Source of the DNA: Edolisoma coerulescens
Lineage: Eukaryota > Chordata > Aves > Passeriformes > Campephagidae
Assembly (NCBI GenBank): GCA_013397115.1
Contig: VWZW01004863.1
Location: forward strand, 434,001-498,000
Direction: 5' to 3'
Length of the DNA stretch: 64,000 nucleotides
Both the position numbers and the translations under genes were made by a program. The notes beneath the pieces were generated by a model. The model ran no database searches. It was not told the origin of the DNA and saw only the letters and a program-made list of their open reading frames with translations. The first letter of the stretch is position 1, and each line of letters opens with the position of its first letter. Shown one piece after another: positions 14,013-24,249 of this stretch.

Positions 14013-14154
14013 TGTGGGAGGCTGGAATGGCAATGTTAATGACTCAAAGCACTCACTGTTTGTGGAGGAGCTGGGGGGCTTTGCTGTGGCAGGGTTTGCA
14101 CCCCCAAGGGGAGGAAGTGAGTTTTGGAATGTGTGGTTCCAAAACCTCTGATCA

Positions 14155-14160
14155 GTATAA
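14155..14160 (+). promoter_or_regulatory. LTR TATA-like box
   Basis: TATAAG sits about 140 bp after the proposed LTR start and about 155 bp before AATAAA. This is a plausible core promoter position for the LTR. Present activity is unknown. Confidence 0.4.
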
Positions 14161-14312
14161 GGCAGAGGGATGAGCGCTCACCACCAGAGAGAGGCTGTGG
14201 GTTTTGAACCAGATAAGGGAGAAGGCTGATCAGAAGCAGACCCTGCAGAGGCGGGATAGTTAATTATAAGTGTTAATTATTTCATCTGAGATTTTTTTTC
14301 TGTTGTTCCAAA

Positions 14313-14318
14313 AATAAA
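14313..14318 (+). promoter_or_regulatory. LTR polyadenylation signal AATAAA
   Basis: A canonical AATAAA lies about 55 bp before the LTR end, matching the R region of a retroviral LTR. Confidence 0.5.
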
Positions 14319-14499
14319 TGATGACATCTTACAGTCGAAGTGTTATTCTGGGCAAAAGGAAACATATTTTAACATGGTCCCAAGAATTTACTGCTGCTCT
14401 ATTTAAACCTTAGCAACTCAATCAAAATGACAACAAGCAGATTCAAAAATACGATCAAAATGTTTTTAATCAAAATACTCTTTAAAATTGTTGCACGGG

Positions 14500-15004
14500 A
14501 AATGTTGCAAACTTTGGCCTTTTTCTCAGGTGCTGTGCTCACCTTTCCAGCATCCCTCTGTGGTGATCGTGTCAGTATTCCTTAGGCAGAAGGGTGGTGG
14601 GAGGGATCGCAGGGGGACTTCAGGACACTCCTCTTTGTTGGGGTGATTTCTATGTTGATGTTGGTTGATCTCCTTCCTTCACAGGAGTGGAGCCTGATCC
14701 TGCTTATGTTAACATCCTTCCCACACTGCTGCCATCTGGCTGCTCCCAACGGAGCGTGAGCATGGCCCCAAAGCCCCGTCCCTATGCTCACCCTTCCCAT
14801 GGACTCCTGTTTCTTAGACAGCAACTAAGAAACTTTGTTTCAGACCCTTCCCATGGAGGCAGTGGCACAGCTCAGGCTCAGGCAGGGGAGGCACCAGGAA
14901 CTTGGCCCCGAGGCAGAGCTGAAACCAGCCCAGCTCAGCTCTGGCCAAGGCGAGCCCAAGCCAGCCCCGAGACTGGTGCTCTGAGCTCAGGGAAGGGCCT
15001 GTGA
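14500..15004 (-). repeat. GC-rich block, probably retroelement-derived
   Basis: This roughly 500-bp block is much richer in G+C than its surroundings and starts soon after the LTR at 14013-14374. Read on the minus strand it begins TGTCACAGG and has a long interrupted purine/GC texture typical of old avian LTR or ERV pieces. Its phrases seem familiar as a repeat, but I cannot name the family. Both strands carry open frames (105 codons at 14687-15004 +, 80 codons at 14582-14824 -), as expected in GC-rich DNA. A good acceptor-like 'ccttccttcacag' at about 14673-14685 could alternatively begin an exon on the + strand. Strand and limits are uncertain. Confidence 0.35.
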
Positions 15005-18000
15005 CATGACTAGGAACAGCAAAAATTACATTCACTGGTCTGCAGTAGGCAAAAGATAGAAGTACTTGTATCTGATTGCTTATATCCAGGAAGAGATATT
15101 GAAGTCAGTTGTCTACTCTTTGAAGGCTGTGTGTAGACTCATAGTTTGGGCTTGGGTGATTTGTCTTTGAGTTGTGAGAGTATCCCTGGAAATCAAGCAA
15201 CTATGTTTCAACATCTTTTCTTCAAGCAATATGAAAATATAGAACAAAGTTTACAGGTAATTTGTTTCATAATAATCTGATCTCTTTCTGATTGTCATGT
15301 GTTGTGATCATATTTAATTTTTACTTTTAAACAAGTTGGTTTTTTTCTTTTCTTTTACTACTGTATCCTGAGACAACACTTATGGCTTTTAACATGAGTC
15401 TAGCAAAAAAGACAGTGATATGAAATTTCAGTGAGCTGAAATTTAAGCAAAGGTGTAACAAGTTAGAATTGTGATTTATGGTAATAAAGGCATCCTTTTG
15501 TGTTGAAGTTTCTCAAAACTAACTTCTAATAAAAGTAATGTGAGGGGCAATTGAAAGTATTCTACTTTCCCTACTGTAAAGAGACATCCCACATCTTCAG
15601 CACTTCTTTGTAATCATGACGTTATGATTCACAACAGTGGGTGGCAAACATGTCTGTTCCTGAAGGACTCTGAGTCTGAGTGATGTTCCATGTCAAATTT
15701 TATGGTTTCAAACATGAGACTAACATATGAACAAGGAACTGGGTTGTTTGGGAGAGAGAGAGATTACCTATTGTTTAAAAAAATGTATAACAATTATATA
15801 TTCATGAACAATAGGTTTGACAAGACAGAGACTGGAGTCTACACTGAAAGGGTCAGTGAGAAATTTGGTTTGAGTTCAGTAGAACTCGTATGTCACTATA
15901 TCAGGAATACAGGAAGCCAGAATAACCTGAATTTAACTATGTGGATACTCTGGTCAGTTTTTTGGGGTCATCTGGCTTCCAAATCTGAGTTTTTTATTTT
16001 TGGAGTGATTTAGGGATCAGGACCCCGAACACTGAAAAGCACAATGGAAGGCATAGATGAAAAAGGGGAGACTTTCAGTCGTGTGAACAAGGTCAGAATA
16101 TAAGTTTGGGGAGGTGTTGTACTCCTTGTCTTGCTATTGCCCAGAAGAACACATATTATGTGAAAAATAAAGAATTTACTGTATTTTCAATCTTATCAGT
16201 CTAATTGAAGAGTTCTTCTTTAGTCCAGATCTATTTATTACAGAAAAAAAGAGAAGAAAATAAGGGAAAGAATACTAGTAAAGGGGAAAAAAATCACTTA
16301 TTGTTATACACAGACTTCCTACTATCTACTAATTTCAGTTTTGTCACATTCATTTTTCCCATGCTTTTCTGTATCCTAAGCCTGTTGGTGAAGCACAGTC
16401 ACAAGTACTTTGCTGGGAGAGTATGGTGTCTGTGCTGGGGTTCCTTTGTCTTCTGCCCGGAGGACTGATATTGGTATTGATGGTTTCTTCTTCCTCTCTC
16501 TAGTGCTCTCTTGGGACTATTATTGCACGTTCTGTGTCATACCTTGGTTTAACTCTTCAGTCAGCAAGTTCGCATTAGAATCAAATCTATTACAGTGTCT
16601 TAACACACTGGTGGGTACTGTTCTTAATGCTTTTTGTTGCACTAGTATCTGGTTTTGCCCAGTTTCCAGGTCTGCATTCCTTTAACTCAGTATTTTTAAT
16701 TTTTTTTTTTTACAGTCCTGGGGTCTTAAAGGATCCACTTTGTTATTGTCTCATGCTTTCACCTCACTACACTGCATTCTATGTCCCCACTATTGAGACC
16801 TCTGTTATCATATCATGCTTCTGTTCCTCTATACTACACCATCACACAAGGCCTAATATTTCTGTCTTCAGAAAATGACTTGTTACTCCTGACTGTAAAG
16901 ATTATGAATGTACCACAAAATTATTCAAATACAAATCTGGCTGTAGCCACCTGAACCTTAGAAAATTTCTGTTTCCACCATGAAAAGTTAAAGCAAAGCT
17001 CCAGGCAGACCAAGACAAGCCCAGTCAAAGCAAGTCTGACCCATGTTAGTCCCAAGGCCATGCAAAGGTTGTTTCAAAGACAGTGTGACTTGTTACTAGC
17101 AGCAGCAATATGGTGTTTTCTGGCCTGCAGGGCTGCAGAGGTTTACAGGGACAAGGGATAAGTAAAGGATGACAAGGAGAAGTGACATTTGACAAGGATA
17201 TGCTGTTTCCATTGCAGGAGTAAGCCCTTACTTGACTGCTCATATACAGACTTTCACCATTTTAGAGTGTTGTTTGGCACAAAAACTTTGCTGTTTAAAA
17301 GGTGATAGTAAAGTATCTTCACTGAAACAAGTGCAGTCACTGCTGAGTCTGTATTGAACTCGGTTCAGTGATCATCTGGCTGCAGTTATACATGCTTTCT
17401 GTCAGACAGCAGGGCAATTTACTAAAAAATGTTCTCAATAATTTTGACAGAAAGATGTTCTCCAAATTTATCATGCAAAACCTGAGCTAGAAATTTTATA
17501 GTGGATTGGATTTCTGTAAATTTTTACAGAATAAAATAATTTATTTAATCTGGTCTTTTCTATGGGTGTTATGCATAAATTCCTGCACACAAGAAATGGT
17601 AAAAAATAAGTAGTAGCTTTGGTCATTTAACTTGCTCAGTTCTGGAGTATGAGCTCTTACAACATATTACAATGGGAATTTGTGTTTCGAGTGTACCTTT
17701 TCTGTTCTTCAACAGAACATAATGGGACCCATTGAGGTAGCTCTTAGCTAAAAGCATAAGAGAAAGTTCTTGCACTGAAAAGCTTCAGGTATGACAAGGC
17801 AAAAAATGTAAAAATTGGCAGAATAGGAATGTTAATAAACTCATTTTACAGCTGAGGGGCGACTATGTTTTGACTGGATGCAGGAAAATTTGCAAGCTCA
17901 AGTTCATTGTTCTTGGAGTAACATCTTGGCTTTTCCGTACTGAGAGCTTTTTCTCTGTCTGAGATATTTCTTTGAAGTGTGTTTGTCGTCATATATTATG

Positions 18001-19825
18001 GGTCTGGGACACTTGCCTGCGATTATATGATTGCTCATGAATGCTCTGCTAATGGTATTTTTCCTGAAGAAAAATATTGACTCATTTGTTTTGAACTCCT
18101 ACTCCACCCACATGTGGTAGTGTAGAATTATGTAAATTTAGTAAATGAGAAAAGTAAAGTTCTACCAAGTGTAATAGCATTTATTTAAATAGGGGTATCT
18201 CTTATTTCAGTGTGTTTTCAGAGTGAGTGTTATGGAAGTGCTGTTGTAACATATGTGAAGATCTAGGTTTTTATATTTGATCCTTTAAAATATTGCCTTA
18301 TAAGAAAACTGAAAATTTCCAGTAGATCTTTTAGCTATAATTAAGCAAACTAAGCCTTATTTCCATACATCCAATTTAGATTTACTGTGCTCATTAATAG
18401 TTAAATGTTTTCATTTTACATTTTCATTGCTGTGGTTTTATAAAAATAACTAGCCTTAAAAAAATTGTATTTTTATCAAATCAAGACAGGCAAATATAAA
18501 AAGGATTTTCTGTTCGTTTTGGCCTATACCAGCATACTTGGTGCTGGTGAAGTTTCTATTCTTTTGCTCGGTAAGAATAGCAATTCCATCTAGGTGCATT
18601 AAACCTGTCCCACCTGTTTTAAGCCATCCCTCCATTTGTTTCAAACTCCTTATTGATAAGAAAGACTGTATATTATAATTTATTTATAGTAAAATAAAAA
18701 GGCATAGAAGAATTGAAAATGCTTTATTGCAAAAATGGTGTTGTCCTCTTTTAGGATATCCTGTATTTTTATTTTGAAATCTATATTGATTATACTATAT
18801 TTTTATTAACACTGGTTTTTTTTTTTCTCATAGTGGTTATGATTGTTAAAGTCTTGAAACCTAACTACAAAGGATTCATTACAGTACATTCTATTCCAGG
18901 AGTACTGTATTATCCATACAAAGCTTAAATGGATATGTATTAAACTACTGCAGGACTAAGTCTTATCATAGCAATATTTGAAAAATCCCTAGATTATCCT
19001 GAACAGGACTATGTGAGTGTGGAAATTTTGAGGAGCTAACAAACAGAACAAATAAATAGCAAAAAAAATCCTGTTCTGAAATTCATTTTGTTTTCCCATT
19101 GCTAATTTTTTCCTTTGTTTAAATTGGTGAGTAAGAATTGGTATTCTTGGGTTTTGCTATTGGTGTTCTTGATAGTGATGATTTTTGCTATCCTTGACCT
19201 TTCGTTTTCGATAAAGAGCCAGCAAATCAGTGAAAAACAGTTGAAAACATCTTGGTTTAGAAGTCAAAAGTCTTTTAAAGTTGAATTACAGACTTTTTCA
19301 GAGCACTGACTTTCTGAAGAATACAGGATTTGTGATGTTTTGTTTAAAATTTGTAAGGATAAAATTTTGGCGTATAAGTCTCCTTGATTTAACTCTTAAA
19401 TACTTAAAAAGTTTACTTTTATCCTAGGAAATGTCTTTCTGATATATGGCTTTAGTGCCTAAGGGAATCAGCAGGTATGAATCACACCAGGTGATAGAGG
19501 TATGATGGAGAAGATTGAAACAGTGATTAGGGTTCTTAATTAGTAAGAATCTACAGGCTATAAATTACTGACAGCAGAAGTAATTAAACTACTTTATTTG
19601 AATTAAGTGAAAAGCATGCCTAGTTTTAGGAGACAAACTTAATGTGAAGATTAAAAGAAAAAAAGATATTTGCATGTGAGGTGCAATACAGATGTATTTC
19701 AAACACATTTGAAACAAACATGACCAACACATTTTTTTCTTCTGTTATTAGAAGCTTCTGTTTGTTATTCATTAAGTGATTTTCTTTTCCTGTTGTGTTT
19801 CTTTTTATATATGTGCACAATATTT

Positions 19826-19883
19826 GCTTTTTCTTTTATTTTCTTTCTTTTTTTTTTTTTCCTTTTTTTTCTTTTCCTTTTTT
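19826..19883 (+). repeat. Polypyrimidine (T/C) low-complexity tract
   Basis: About 58 bp made almost entirely of T with scattered C. It is simple sequence. It could act as a strong splice polypyrimidine tract, but no exon follows. Confidence 0.75.
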
Positions 19884-22760
19884 AATGAGAGCAGCTCTAA
19901 AGGATTTGGAATCAGGAATTTGGACATGAAGGAATAATGCCTCTTCATGATGTAGCTGCTTTTACAGTCACTTTATGGGCAAATATCTTATGGGTTCAGA
20001 AAACAAAAGTATTCTTTCAAGGTGTCCCTGGTCAGAGAACCCCTTGGGTTTTCACAGTTCTTTTGTGTGTCTGTGTCTGTTACACCAGTGTGCTCTGAAT
20101 GAATATGAAGCTTCTGGGCATCACATAGTTTGCAAATACACTGTGCCCTGATCTGGAGCAAAAGTTTGGTCATTAGGGATCTCTAGGACCTTCAAAGTTT
20201 TCTTAATTAATTCAAATGTGATCATTATTCTGATTCTCTCTATAGCACTATTACAGGAAAGAGTCCTTTAGTGATGTCGTGTGCCAACTGGCATTAAAAT
20301 TTACTTGGACTTTTTTTTGATTGATGTTTTATTTCAGTCTAAGTAGTTGGTGGGCAGAATAGGGTTTGGGGGTTTTTGACTGTTTTCTTCTGACTAGTGA
20401 AGTTTTTACATTCCTCCCACCCCTTCTTTTCCTCCTTTCCTTAGGAATATAAATAATAATTTTTAGTAGACTCCCTTTTTGCCTTTCTTGTATTGAAAAT
20501 GTACTGTTATCCTACCATCTGATCTGACTATAGGAGATGGAAAGCTGTATTACCTGTATCATCTCTAAGCACATCAAAATGACCTCCCTTAGTACCACAG
20601 ACTGATGCTTGCATCCAGTCGAGTTCTGATTCCTTGCTCATCATACATGTAGCATAATCTCTTGTTCATATTTTTGATTAGAGTCTTCTTGATGGATAAT
20701 AGCTCTAGAGTTTGTTGAATCTGACTCTCAAGATGAGTCAGTTTTACTCCTCCTCCCTCTCCTACTCCTCCTGACATTTCTGCATCAGAAGGACTAATAT
20801 TCTGAGTCTTTTTTTTTTTTTAGAGATCAAAGGGGATTCAATCTGAGGAAACCATATCCGTGCTCATCAAACAGGAAACTTTCAGAGTATTAGTGCAACC
20901 TATTGAACATTTTTGTGACCCCTTACTTTCTGGCTTCTGACAGCTTCCTTGGAAATTTTTTCCCCTCCTTATCTTTTTAGTTCAAGAATCAGTAGATCTG
21001 AAAAGCAGAGTGCTAAGGAGACTGTTCCCTTTGATTAATAAGTGAATATATTTGCTGTAGAGCCAAGAATGGAACATCTTGTAACTGTTGGCAGCATTAC
21101 TATAAGAATAAGTATCCTCATGGAAGGGGCAGAGCATAACGAGAGTTTTGATCAAGAGGAAAGAAGACTCTTAGGCTTTCAAGAGTTGTTGCGTTACTGT
21201 AAACAGCTATCTATTTTATTCTGGATGTTGTCCAGTGACCAGAGGAACCAAAAAAGTCATTTTCAGGATAATGATTTTTTTTGGCTATTCTACTTCCTTT
21301 TTTCTCTTCTGGAAGAACCAGCCTTTGTATGTCTGATGTCAGAGAGTGGCATTCATATTTTTTAGCTCAGGAGGTTGCCACTGCAAATCTACATGAGATG
21401 ACTCTTATTTTCCATTCTGAAGTGGTCATATCTGTACTGCTATAGAATACTGGAGTGCATCATGCAAGACATTTAGGGAAGCTGTTTCAGCCGGTTCATC
21501 CCGGGATTAGCAGTGAGAATGAAAGTTCCCACTGGAACATCTCCCATTCAGAGAAGATGAGCGAGGCAGGGCAGTTCCCTATTTTGATTTCTCTAGTGGC
21601 AGTAGAGTTATAGCTGGTCAATGCTAGTCTTCCTTCTCTGCTACTGCTCCTGTAAAGGAGATGCCAGGGAAATAGCTGGAGCACAGCATACTCTGGCTGT
21701 CTCTCTAGTTGTGTTATGACTGCATGCTGTTCCTGATTGTGACAAGTAGAAGTGTTTCCTTGTTTAGGCCTTGTATTCTCTAAGCCTGGGACACAAAACA
21801 CTTCCTGGCATCCCATCATAGATATGCTGCATCCAGCAGATTTTTGATGCTGTAGAAAATCTGTCAGTCTGTGTAGATCACAGATTTCACAATCTGCTCC
21901 TAAGAGCCAAAGATTACCATGCGTGAAGGAAGCTTTATTATTGAGGAAACAATTTCTCCAGGGTCTACTTATATCAACAGTTTCAACTATTTTGTTCCCC
22001 CCCCCAAGAAAAGAGAAGGAAATAAATGTACAAGGACACAATTACTTTGCTCAAAATCAGCCTTGAATTCAGTAGATTATTTAGGTTCTGACTTGGACAT
22101 AGTAGTTCCTTCTGAGTCACAGACATCAGTGGAGTGTTTATAAAGCACAGTCTTGGTACTCAAAGTCAGCAGTAGAACACATTTGTTGGACGAAGGTCTC
22201 CCTGATCAGGGGGATTCTAGAGCTTGTATAAAAATTTCAGTGAGCATGTAGGAATTTCATTAATTTTCTGCTTTTCTGACAGGTATGAAAAACAGTGAGT
22301 GCAATCTAAAGCGAAGTTCTTTATAGTATTTAGAGATGTCCAAACTGATTCTGTGTGTTGGAAGGGAGTGAACTTAATGTAGTCTGTGTGAATATATGTG
22401 TATATGTGCATCTATTTATGTATCTTTCAGGATCTGAGCAAAACTAATTTGTCATGTGTCCTGTAATTTTAATAACTGGATGTGGTAATAAGATTCCTTT
22501 CTATATTGGTGGATGTAACTACCAAAGGAATGATGCTCAGTCTGCCACTGGGTGATTTAAAGGGAGATTTTACGCTATAATTCCTGACAAGATATCTTCC
22601 CGTCTAAACAGAATATTTGGGAAGGGGAAACTTTAATAACTCTTGAAAAAAAAAAAATTGAAATATCCATGGAACAGAAACTTTTAATACGATGTTAGAA
22701 TTCCAGAAAGGGAATGTGTTTTTTGTTTTTTTTTTTGGAACAGATACACAATCATTGAAA

Positions 22761-22920
22761 AATCACATATATATAAACCCCAACATTATAATTATGATAA
22801 ACTATATAACCATCAATCAATCATATAATTGTAAGCTATAGGATTATTAAATATATATACACACACAGTAGTGTATAAAATATTATATCTATATACCTGT
22901 ATTTTTATACATATATAAAC
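22761..22920. repeat. AT-rich / (TA)n patch
   Basis: The patch contains repeated 'atatata' stretches, a short 'acacacac' piece and near-absence of G or C. It is ordinary low-complexity DNA. Confidence 0.6.
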
Positions 22921-23326
22921 ATAAGGAATATTTCTATGTTTTCCTTTAGTCATCTTCCTACTGAAAAGTTTCTTGCATTTTGTTTTCTAAGCTTTATCCA
23001 TTCTGAAAACCTTTCTATGTAAGGATATATCTTAAATATTAATTTTTCTTGATGTGTAATTATCTATGGCATAAGAAAAGATTACTTGATTTTTCCTATT
23101 ATTATGTGACTAATTGGATGCAGAGCATGTGGAGGAACATTAGTATATAACATGAGCTACATTATTGGTCTCATAACCTGAGTCAGAAGAGAAGTGACAT
23201 TTCCCAGATCAGGACTTTAAGCATGTGCCAACTTTATTAAAATTGTGAGACTGTCATGAATTTTGCCCCATGGATGGTAGCATTTCACTGACAAGAATTG
23301 CTTGATCTGATTACTCCAAGCACTTC

Positions 23327-23600
23327 TTGAGGCTGTTTCCCCTGGGCCACAAGGGCTCTGGCTCTGGCTCTGACTCCTGCTCTTCAGCCCCTGCAGACCT
23401 GTCCCTTCCAGGCTGGAAGACGCATCTCCTCAGCTGCTGGGCTGGGGCTGGAGCTGGGCCTTTTGGGGGCAGTCAGGGCTGCTGTGATGCTGCCAGAGCT
23501 GCACGCTGTCCTCTTGCTGCTGGGAAGGGCGTAGATTGTTGGAGGACATGACTTCTGCTTCCTCAGAAGGAACAAAGATCCAGTTTCTGCATTGACAAGA
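23327..23600 (-). other. GC-rich block beside the candidate exon
   Basis: This block stands out sharply from the AT-rich surroundings. On the minus strand it has an acceptor-like 'cttgtcaatgcag' followed by an open frame that reads NWIFVPSEEAEVMSSNN and on through a Gln/Ser-rich run before a stop. A second minus frame covers 99 codons (23384-23683). The + strand has a short 'ggctct' repeat near 23344. It could be the next exon or 3' part of the gene suggested by 23641-23756, a decayed copy, or merely a GC-rich repeat. The gap to the candidate donor is only about 45 bp, too short for a normal vertebrate intron, so the two cannot be joined simply. Confidence 0.3.
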
Positions 23601-23640
23601 ACACAGTGTCTTGAATTGGGGTGGGTATTTTGTTTCTTAC

Positions 23641-23756
23641 CTCGTGCAGAATTTCTTTGTCCTTTGGCAGATAGCAAAGACAAGGGATCTGCTCCCCTAA
23701 GTGGCGGAACATCACCGTGTCTCCTGGCTGATAGTCCAAGACTTGATTCTTACTGG
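23641..23756 (-). CDS. Candidate internal protein-coding exon (unidentified gene)
   Basis: Read on the minus strand, a strong pyrimidine tract ('ccttcctcttttctcccctc') leads into AAAG, a good splice acceptor. There follow 116 bp that stay open in one frame for 38 codons and then GAG followed by GTAAGA, a consensus splice donor. The predicted peptide includes VLDYQPGDTVMFRHLG and PCLCYLPKDKEILHE, which look like a globular protein. The exon would start after one nucleotide of a split codon and end between codons. I do not recognise the family; the 'PGD-V-F' pattern is seen in various beta-rich domains, which is too weak for a name. No other exon of the same gene can be placed with confidence in the window, so it might be an isolated exon of a gene with long introns, a dead exon, or chance. 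Confidence 0.42.
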
Positions 23757-24150
23757 CTTTGAGGAGGGGAGAAAAGAGGAAGGAAAGCTTCTAGTGTTTG
23801 ACTTCACATTGAAATATTTAATTTGTAGGTAGACAAGTGATGGTTCCTGCTGTGTGTAAAATAATGTCCAACCCTGATAAAACACGTTATTAATTTGAGT
23901 TGAAAATGCCTTAGCTTCGCCAAAAGACTGAAAGGAAAACTAAGAGCTGACTAATATACGTTTTCTGCAAACATTCTCATTTTTGATCATCGTCTTCTGT
24001 AAACAGATCTTTTGATCTGATTTTATTATCAAATTTTATAATAAATTTTATAAATCTTACATTTTTCCTTTCATACATCTAGCTATTCATAGGGTGTCTA
24101 AACATTGCTGTGTGACAAAATTAAAAAAATGCAAAAAACACCCACTAGCT
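23757..24150. other. Non-coding stretch
   Basis: Apart from the pyrimidine tract of the candidate splice acceptor (minus strand, about 23757-23785), nothing specific is visible. Confidence 0.5.
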
Positions 24151-24216
24151 ATAATAATAATAGTAGTAATAATTAAAATAGTAATAATAATAATAAAAAT
24201 AATAACAACAACAACA

Positions 24217-24247
<31 letters not shown>
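24151..24247 (+). repeat. (TAA)n microsatellite
   Basis: About 97 bp of TAA/ATA trinucleotides with interruptions (TAG, AAC, AAAA). It ends in an uninterrupted run of about nine TAA units. It is likely to be length-variable between individuals. Confidence 0.9.

Positions 24248-24249
<2 letters not shown>

Larger units (their letters stand above)
14013..14374 (+). mobile_element. Compact avian ERV LTR, second family
   Basis: The block starts TGTGGGAGG and ends TTTTAACA (TG...CA). It has the internal order of an LTR: a moderately GC-rich U3 with the phrase 'gcacccccaaggggagg', a TATA-like box TATAAG at 14155-14160, a leader-like segment, AATAAA at 14313-14318 and about 55 bp more to the end. 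It agrees with my memory of an avian LTR of this type. An alternative start is TGTTAA at 14034, which would pair with the terminal TTAACA as an inverted repeat. The flanks CCTAC and TGGTC do not match, so the ends or the duplication are uncertain. No internal retroviral genes are seen nearby. Confidence 0.65.
15005..23326. other. Long AT-rich stretch without a supported gene
   Basis: Open frames are short and unremarkable. The longest, 181 codons on the minus strand at 21496-22041, has no recognisable domain, no upstream promoter signature and ordinary intron-like composition, and is treated as chance. The stretch holds a pyrimidine tract (19826-19883) and AT dinucleotide patches (about 22761-22920). 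Confidence 0.55.

Noticed and set aside
14687..15004. 105-codon + frame after an acceptor-like site
   Set aside because: The block is GC-rich with both strands open and has a repeat-like texture. It is kept only as a possible retroelement block, not as a gene.
21496..22041. 181-codon minus-strand open frame
   Set aside because: No recognisable motif, no start or splice context, and composition like the surrounding non-coding DNA.
24151..24247. Possible CRISPR-like regular repeats
   Set aside because: It is a plain TAA microsatellite. There are no spaced direct repeats or spacers anywhere in the window.
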